NCBI GenBank assembly: GCA_030037185.1 | Contig: JASHRR010001184.1 | Location: 1-10,166, forward strand | From: Xanthobacteraceae bacterium | Lineage (GTDB): Bacteria > Pseudomonadota > Alphaproteobacteria > Rhizobiales > Xanthobacteraceae | DNA length: 10,166 nt | Reading direction: 5' to 3' | Shown: piece after piece, positions 6,727 through 10,166 of the stretch | How the letters are laid out: every line of letters starts with the position of its first letter | Position numbering within the stretch: position 1 is the stretch's first letter | Position numbers and translations under genes: made by a program | Notes under the pieces: generated by a model | Seen by the model: the letters and a program-made list of their open reading frames with translations, nothing else | Databases searched by the model: none | Told to the model about the DNA's origin: nothing

Positions 6727-6966
6727 ATGTGTACCTTCATGATGACGGTTGAAGACACCGAAAGTGATGTTTGGCAGCTCGCTGCGGAACAGGACAGCTT
6801 TCGCGCGTGGTCTGAAACGTTTGATGCACCAGCTTTTAGACGAGAACCGAACGAGCGGCCGGCGCCGGCAGACCCGACGGAATGGCCGATGAGAAGCGCG
6901 CACAGCACCGCGCAGGAGCGCGCGAGTTATGCGACGCTTCGCGAGCTGCGGGTTTTTCGAAGCTGA
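6727..6966 (+). CDS. Doubtful small hypothetical protein, 79 residues
   Basis: An ATG at 6727 opens 79 codons ending in TGA at 6966; ATGs at 6739 and 6742 are other possible starts. The first ~55 residues (…TVEDTESDVWQLAAEQDSF…) are acidic with Trp and Phe and read like a real soluble protein, unlike the Arg-rich shadow frames around it. However, no ribosome binding site is visible, codon use is mixed (many T-ending codons in the first half), and the frame runs on upstream through the repeat. It could be a small gene, or the remnant of a longer gene broken upstream. I recognise no family. Confidence 0.3.
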   Translation: MCTFMMTVEDTESDVWQLAAEQDSFRAWSETFDAPAFRREPNERPAPADPTEWPMRSAHSTAQERASYATLRELRVFRS

Positions 6967-6975
6967 CCACCGATT

Positions 6976-6992
6976 GCCGCACAAAATGCGGC
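6976..6992. repeat. Small hairpin with CAAAA loop
   Basis: GCCGCA (6976-6981) pairs exactly with TGCGGC (6987-6992). It starts 10 bases after the stop of the doubtful small ORF, where a terminator could lie, but no T run follows the stem. Confidence 0.4.
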
Positions 6993-7181
6993 CCATGGCC
7001 GACAAAAAATGACGCTCTGCGCGAGGAAAATCCGCCCCATCCTCCGCCAGCTTACAAAGTTTGCTCGGTCGGTGTCGGATTGAACGATCGGGGGCTTGCT
7101 GTCGAGGCATCTTGCGGGCTGCGCTGAGCTGTCGATCGGTTGCCACGCCGAATATGCCGAGAAAATCAAATCCGAGGCCCG

Positions 7182-7769
7182 ATGACCGCGATCGCCGATA
7201 CCACACCCAAGACCGCCCCAGCCCCGATCGTGCGCTGGCATTATCTCAGCTACAGCGCCGTTGCGATCGCCGTGATGACGGTCGCGATCACAAGCCACGA
7301 GCGGTGGTTTCTTAATTTCGTCCACGTCATTTGCGGCGTGATGTGGACCGGCATCGACCTGTTCATGGGTTTCGTGATGGGACCGATACTGCGTCGCGTC
7401 GATCTGTCGGTGCGGCGCGAGATCATCGTCCGGCTGGTGCCCAAGACCCTGTTCCTGATGCCGACACTGTCGATCATGACCGGCACCACCGGCTGGTTCC
7501 TCGCCAAGGACCTCGGCTTCCTCGCCGTACCGTGGCCGCAATTCGGATGGGTCGCGGCGGCGTTGATCCTCGTCATCTTGATGACGATCCAGGGCACCGG
7601 CTATCTGCTGCCAACGAATTTGCGGGTCTGTATGCAGCTGCGACGGCCCGATCCGGATTTTCACAAGATCAGCCGCATGATGCGCAGCTTTTTCCTGGTC
7701 GTGGCCATGCAGGGCACCATGCAGGTCTTGACCATCGTCATCATGGCGCGCTTTGTGTCGGGCCTGTGA
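7182..7769 (+). CDS. Small integral membrane protein of unknown function, next to a molybdenum hydroxylase subunit
   Basis: A 195-residue protein with about four to five hydrophobic segments, near residues 20-38, 43-66, 87-106, 120-142 and 167-193. ATG 7182 is chosen because GAGG stands just before it; the frame is open from TTG 7140, but those 14 residues are unlikely. Segment two reads LNFVHVICGVMWTG, with a membrane His48, reminiscent of DUF2269 and CopD-like proteins in which a His lies in such a helix. Residues GTTGW (101-105) and TIQGTGYLLP (135-144) look conserved in character, but I cannot name a family with certainty. The stop is 24 bases before the start of the xanthine dehydrogenase-type subunit, so the two are probably one operon. 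It may anchor that enzyme or pass its electrons to the membrane; nothing in the sequence proves either. Confidence 0.85.
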   Translation: MTAIADTTPKTAPAPIVRWHYLSYSAVAIAVMTVAITSHERWFLNFVHVICGVMWTGIDLFMGFVMGPILRRVDLSVRREIIVRLVPKTLFLMPTLSIMTGTTGWFLAKDLGFLAVPWPQFGWVAAALILVILMTIQGTGYLLPTNLRVCMQLRRPDPDFHKISRMMRSFFLVVAMQGTMQVLTIVIMARFVSGL

Positions 7770-7781
7770 TGCGGACGTGCG

Positions 7782-7790
7782 ATCGGAGGA
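7782..7790 (+). promoter_or_regulatory. Ribosome binding site of the molybdopterin subunit gene
   Basis: A CGGAGGACC stretch contains the GGAGG core 5-6 bases before ATG 7794. It fixes that start and indicates efficient translation within the two-gene unit. Confidence 0.7.
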
Positions 7791-7793
7791 CCC

Positions 7794-10103
7794 ATGCGTC
7801 CGAGCAAATTCGGCATCTCACAAGGCCTGACCCGCAAGGAGGATGAGGCGCTCATCCGCGGCAACGGCCGCTATGTGGCCGATATCGCGCCGGCCGGCGC
7901 CTTGCACGCCGTGTTGCTGCGTTCGCCCCATGCGCATGCCCGTTTTCGTATCGCCGATATCGCGGCTGCACGCGCCGTCCGGGGCGTACACCTCGTGCTC
8001 ACCGGCCCGGATGTCGCCGATCTCGGCGATCTTCCTTGCGAGGCGATCCCGGAGGGGGTGACGGTGGACGCGCCGCCTTATCCGATCCTGGTGCGCGACG
8101 AGGTCCGGCATGTTGGCGATGCGGTTGCTTTCGTGGTCGCCGACACGCTCGCGCAGGCCAAGGATGCGGCTGAGGCGATCGTGATCGACTGGCAGCCGCT
8201 GCCACACGTGGTCTGCGCGGTCGATGCGCTCAAGCCGGGCGCGCCTCGGGTATGGCCTGGTCACCACGGGAATGTTGCCTTCACGCAAACCCTGGGCGAC
8301 GAGAGAGCCACGGCTCGGTCGCTCGCAACCGCCGCCAAAACGGTATCGCTGTCCGTCGTCAATCAGCGGCTTGTCACAAACTACCTCGATACGCGCGCCG
8401 TTATCGCAGAATACGACGCGAGCGCGGACCGCATCACGCTGACGCTCGGCAGCCAGGGCTCGCATCTGTTGCGCACGATGTTGAGCGAGAAGGTGCTCAA
8501 GATCGCACCCGACAGGCTGCGCGTCATCACGCCGGACGTCGGCGGCGGATTCGGCACGAAGCTGTTTCCTTATCGCGAATATGCGCTCGCAGCCGTCGCG
8601 GCGAAGCGCCTGAAACGTCCCGTCAAATGGGTTGCTGAGCGCAGCGAGCACTTTCTCGGCGACACACAGGGGCGCGACAATTTCACAACTGCGACGCTCG
8701 GGCTCGACGGCGGCCATCGTTTCATCGCGCTGTCGATCGATACCACCTGCAATATGGGCGCGTATCTGTCGGCTTTTGCGCCCTATATTCCGTATGTGGG
8801 CGCCGTGATGTTGCCGGGCGTCTACGATTTCCCCACCTGTTTCATCCGCATTACGGCGGCCTTCACCAATACGCTCCCGGTCGACGCGTATCGCGGTGCC
8901 GGCCGGCCCGAAGCGGCCTATCTGATCGAGCGCCTGGTCGACACCGCTGCGCGAGATATCGGCATCTCCCCGCAGGCGCTGCGTCGGCGCAACTTCATCA
9001 AGCCCGCAGCAATGCCCTATACGACGCCGACCCAAAGGGTCTACGACTCGGGCGATTTTGCCGGGCATATGCGGCGCGCTCAGGAGATCGTCGATTGGAA
9101 CGGCTTCGGCAAGCGTGCTGCCGCCTCGAAGAAGGCGCGAAAGCTGCGAGGCATCGGGCTTGCCACCTATATCGAGGCGTGCGGCAGCAACGGTCCGGAT
9201 GCCGCGAGCGTGCGGCTCGACACTGACGGCAATGTCATTGTCCTGGCCGGATCGCAGTCGACCGGGCAGGGCCACAAGACCGCCTATGCCCAGCTGGTTG
9301 CGGAACATCTCGACCTGCCGCCGGAGCGGGTGACGGTCATCCAGGGCGACACCGATCTGGTGGCGACCGGCGCCGGCACCGGCGGCTCAAGCTCGATCAC
9401 CTGCGGCGGCGCCTCGCTCGCCAGCGCGTCGCGCCAACTTGCGGTCAACCTGAAGTCGATCGCCGCCCACGAGCTGGAAGCAGCCGAAGCCGACCTGGAA
9501 ATCGACAACGGACAAGTGCGCATCGCCGGCACCGATCGCACGATTTCGTTTGCCCAGGTGGCGGCATCGGGGCAGGCCAAACCCGAGCTGCTCTCGGTCA
9601 GCGATTCGGTTGGACCGCCGCAGCCGACCTATCCGAACGGCACCCACATCGCCGAAGTGGAAGTTGATCCCGATACCGGTCACGTCGACATTGCCGTCTA
9701 TGCGGTGGTCGACGACTTCGGCGTGACGCTCAATCCGCTGCTGCTGTCTGGCCAGGTCCAGGGCGGTGCCGCGCAGGGGATTGGCCAGGCGATCATGGAG
9801 AACACGGTTTATGATGGCTCGTCCGGCCAGCTCGTGACCGCCTCGCTGATGGACTACGCGCTGCCGCGGGCGGCCGATACGCCGCCCTTCACTTTCGAGA
9901 CCCGTAACGTGCGATGCGTGACCAATCCACTGGGCGTGAAGGGCGCCGGCGAAGCCGGCGCCATCGGCTCGGCCCCGGCCGTGATGAACGCAATTATGGA
10001 CGCTCTGTATCGGGCCTATCGGATCCGCCACGTCGATATGCCGGCCACGCCTGAGCGGATATGGGCGGCGATCCGCGAGAGCCGACGGATGCATATGCTC
10101 TAA
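7794..10103 (+). CDS. Xanthine dehydrogenase-family molybdopterin-binding (large) subunit, CoxL-like form II
   Basis: A 769-residue catalytic subunit of a molybdenum hydroxylase, full length for the CoxL/CutL type. The N-terminal domain (about 15-135) is the a/b hammerhead with the HVGDAVAFVVAD segment. The molybdenum-cofactor domains follow. Gln221 in GSQGSH and GGGFGTK (250-256) contact the cofactor. The active-site loop AYRGAGR (365-371) is the form II signature; true CO dehydrogenases have AYXCSFR, so CO oxidation is unlikely. Glu720 in GAGEAG is the conserved catalytic glutamate. Such enzymes hydroxylate aldehydes or N-heterocycles with water as oxygen source and need a 2Fe-2S subunit and an FAD subunit to pass electrons. 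Neither is upstream, where a membrane protein gene sits 24 bases away; they may follow beyond the right edge. No Tat signal is seen, as expected since cytoplasmic types carry none. The substrate cannot be told. Confidence 0.93.
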   Translation: MRPSKFGISQGLTRKEDEALIRGNGRYVADIAPAGALHAVLLRSPHAHARFRIADIAAARAVRGVHLVLTGPDVADLGDLPCEAIPEGVTVDAPPYPILVRDEVRHVGDAVAFVVADTLAQAKDAAEAIVIDWQPLPHVVCAVDALKPGAPRVWPGHHGNVAFTQTLGDERATARSLATAAKTVSLSVVNQRLVTNYLDTRAVIAEYDASADRITLTLGSQGSHLLRTMLSEKVLKIAPDRLRVITPDVGGGFGTKLFPYREYALAAVAAKRLKRPVKWVAERSEHFLGDTQGRDNFTTATLGLDGGHRFIALSIDTTCNMGAYLSAFAPYIPYVGAVMLPGVYDFPTCFIRITAAFTNTLPVDAYRGAGRPEAAYLIERLVDTAARDIGISPQALRRRNFIKPAAMPYTTPTQRVYDSGDFAGHMRRAQEIVDWNGFGKRAAASKKARKLRGIGLATYIEACGSNGPDAASVRLDTDGNVIVLAGSQSTGQGHKTAYAQLVAEHLDLPPERVTVIQGDTDLVATGAGTGGSSSITCGGASLASASRQLAVNLKSIAAHELEAAEADLEIDNGQVRIAGTDRTISFAQVAASGQAKPELLSVSDSVGPPQPTYPNGTHIAEVEVDPDTGHVDIAVYAVVDDFGVTLNPLLLSGQVQGGAAQGIGQAIMENTVYDGSSGQLVTASLMDYALPRAADTPPFTFETRNVRCVTNPLGVKGAGEAGAIGSAPAVMNAIMDALYRAYRIRHVDMPATPERIWAAIRESRRMHML

Positions 10104-10116
10104 GCAGCAGCTGAGT

Positions 10117-10145
10117 GTGGTCACCCGCACGACCAAAGTGATCAC
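10117..10145. promoter_or_regulatory. Two GTGRTCAC octamers two helical turns apart, possible operator
   Basis: GTGGTCAC (10117-10124) and the perfect palindrome GTGATCAC (10138-10145) have identical spacing points 21 bases apart, so both would face the same side of the helix. They lie just after the stop of the hydroxylase gene, in what may be the leader of the next gene. The window ends too soon to tell. Confidence 0.25.
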
Positions 10146-10166
10146 GTTGGACGGGCGCCCCAGTCG

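Larger units (their letters stand above)
6313..7181. other. Gene-poor region between murJ and the membrane protein gene
   Basis: About 870 bases without a convincing gene. Long open frames exist on both strands (6325-6966 plus, 6361-7206 minus), but their products are rich in Arg, Ala and Pro without domain motifs, as expected of chance ORFs in GC-rich DNA. Contents I can support are a REP-like copy at 6694-6715, a doubtful small ORF at 6727-6966, and two hairpins with ACAAAA-containing loops at 6629-6649 and 6976-6992. It could be a decayed gene or an old insertion scar; I could not recognise the source. The promoter of the downstream two-gene unit should lie in its last ~200 bases, but no clear -35/-10 pair stands out. 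Confidence 0.55.

Noticed and set aside
6361..7206. 281-codon minus-strand ORF across the gene-poor region
   Set aside because: Arg/Pro/Ser-rich product without motifs, overlapping the start of the membrane protein gene; typical of chance frames in GC-rich DNA.
7818..9308. 496-codon minus-strand ORF opposite the molybdopterin subunit gene
   Set aside because: Antisense shadow of a strongly conserved coding frame; its product has no recognisable domain.
7794..10103. Aerobic CO dehydrogenase (CoxL form I)
   Set aside because: The active-site loop is AYRGAGR, lacking the Cys of the AYXCSFR loop that marks true CO dehydrogenases.

Overview
The window is GC-rich and every convincing gene lies on the + strand. 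It looks like chromosomal DNA of an alphaproteobacterium of the Hyphomicrobiales, most like Bradyrhizobium, Rhodopseudomonas or a related Nitrobacteraceae/Xanthobacteraceae genus. The grounds are the high GC at third codon positions, intergenic hairpin repeats with the GGTGGGCAAAGCG...GTGCCCACC core that I recall from those genomes, and a gene pair expected in bacteria whose lipid A is built on 2,3-diaminoglucose. The genus is an inference; no rRNA or housekeeping marker is present.

Layout. Bases 1-1869 are the end of a surface-polysaccharide locus: the C-terminal part of a GT4-type glycosyltransferase cut by the left edge, then a protein of unknown function that resembles GT-A nucleotide-sugar enzymes. 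Bases 1870-2229 hold no supported gene. Bases 2230-6312 are an envelope block: a Gfo/Idh/MocA dehydrogenase (best match GnnA), a DegT/DnrJ/EryC1 PLP aminotransferase (best match GnnB) and the lipid II flippase MurJ. GnnA and GnnB would together replace the 3-hydroxyl of UDP-GlcNAc by an amine, giving the precursor of amide-linked (DAG-type) lipid A. MurJ moves the peptidoglycan precursor across the inner membrane. Structured repeats fill the spacers: a three-hairpin element between gnnA and gnnB, and two opposed REP-like hairpins between gnnB and murJ.

Bases 6313-7181 are gene-poor: one doubtful 79-codon ORF, a third REP-like copy and two small hairpins. Bases 7182-10103 are a two-gene unit with good ribosome binding sites: a small integral membrane protein of 4-5 segments and a 769-residue molybdopterin-binding subunit of the xanthine dehydrogenase/CO dehydrogenase family. 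The latter has the form II loop AYRGAGR, so it is not a true CO dehydrogenase. Its Fe-S and FAD partner subunits are not in the window. The last 63 bases carry two related octamer palindromes spaced by two helical turns, possibly an operator for the next gene.

I do not see a clear new defence or mobile system. The best leads are the form II hydroxylase paired with an unknown membrane protein, the unknown GT-A-like protein, and the repeat structures around the lipid A and MurJ genes.
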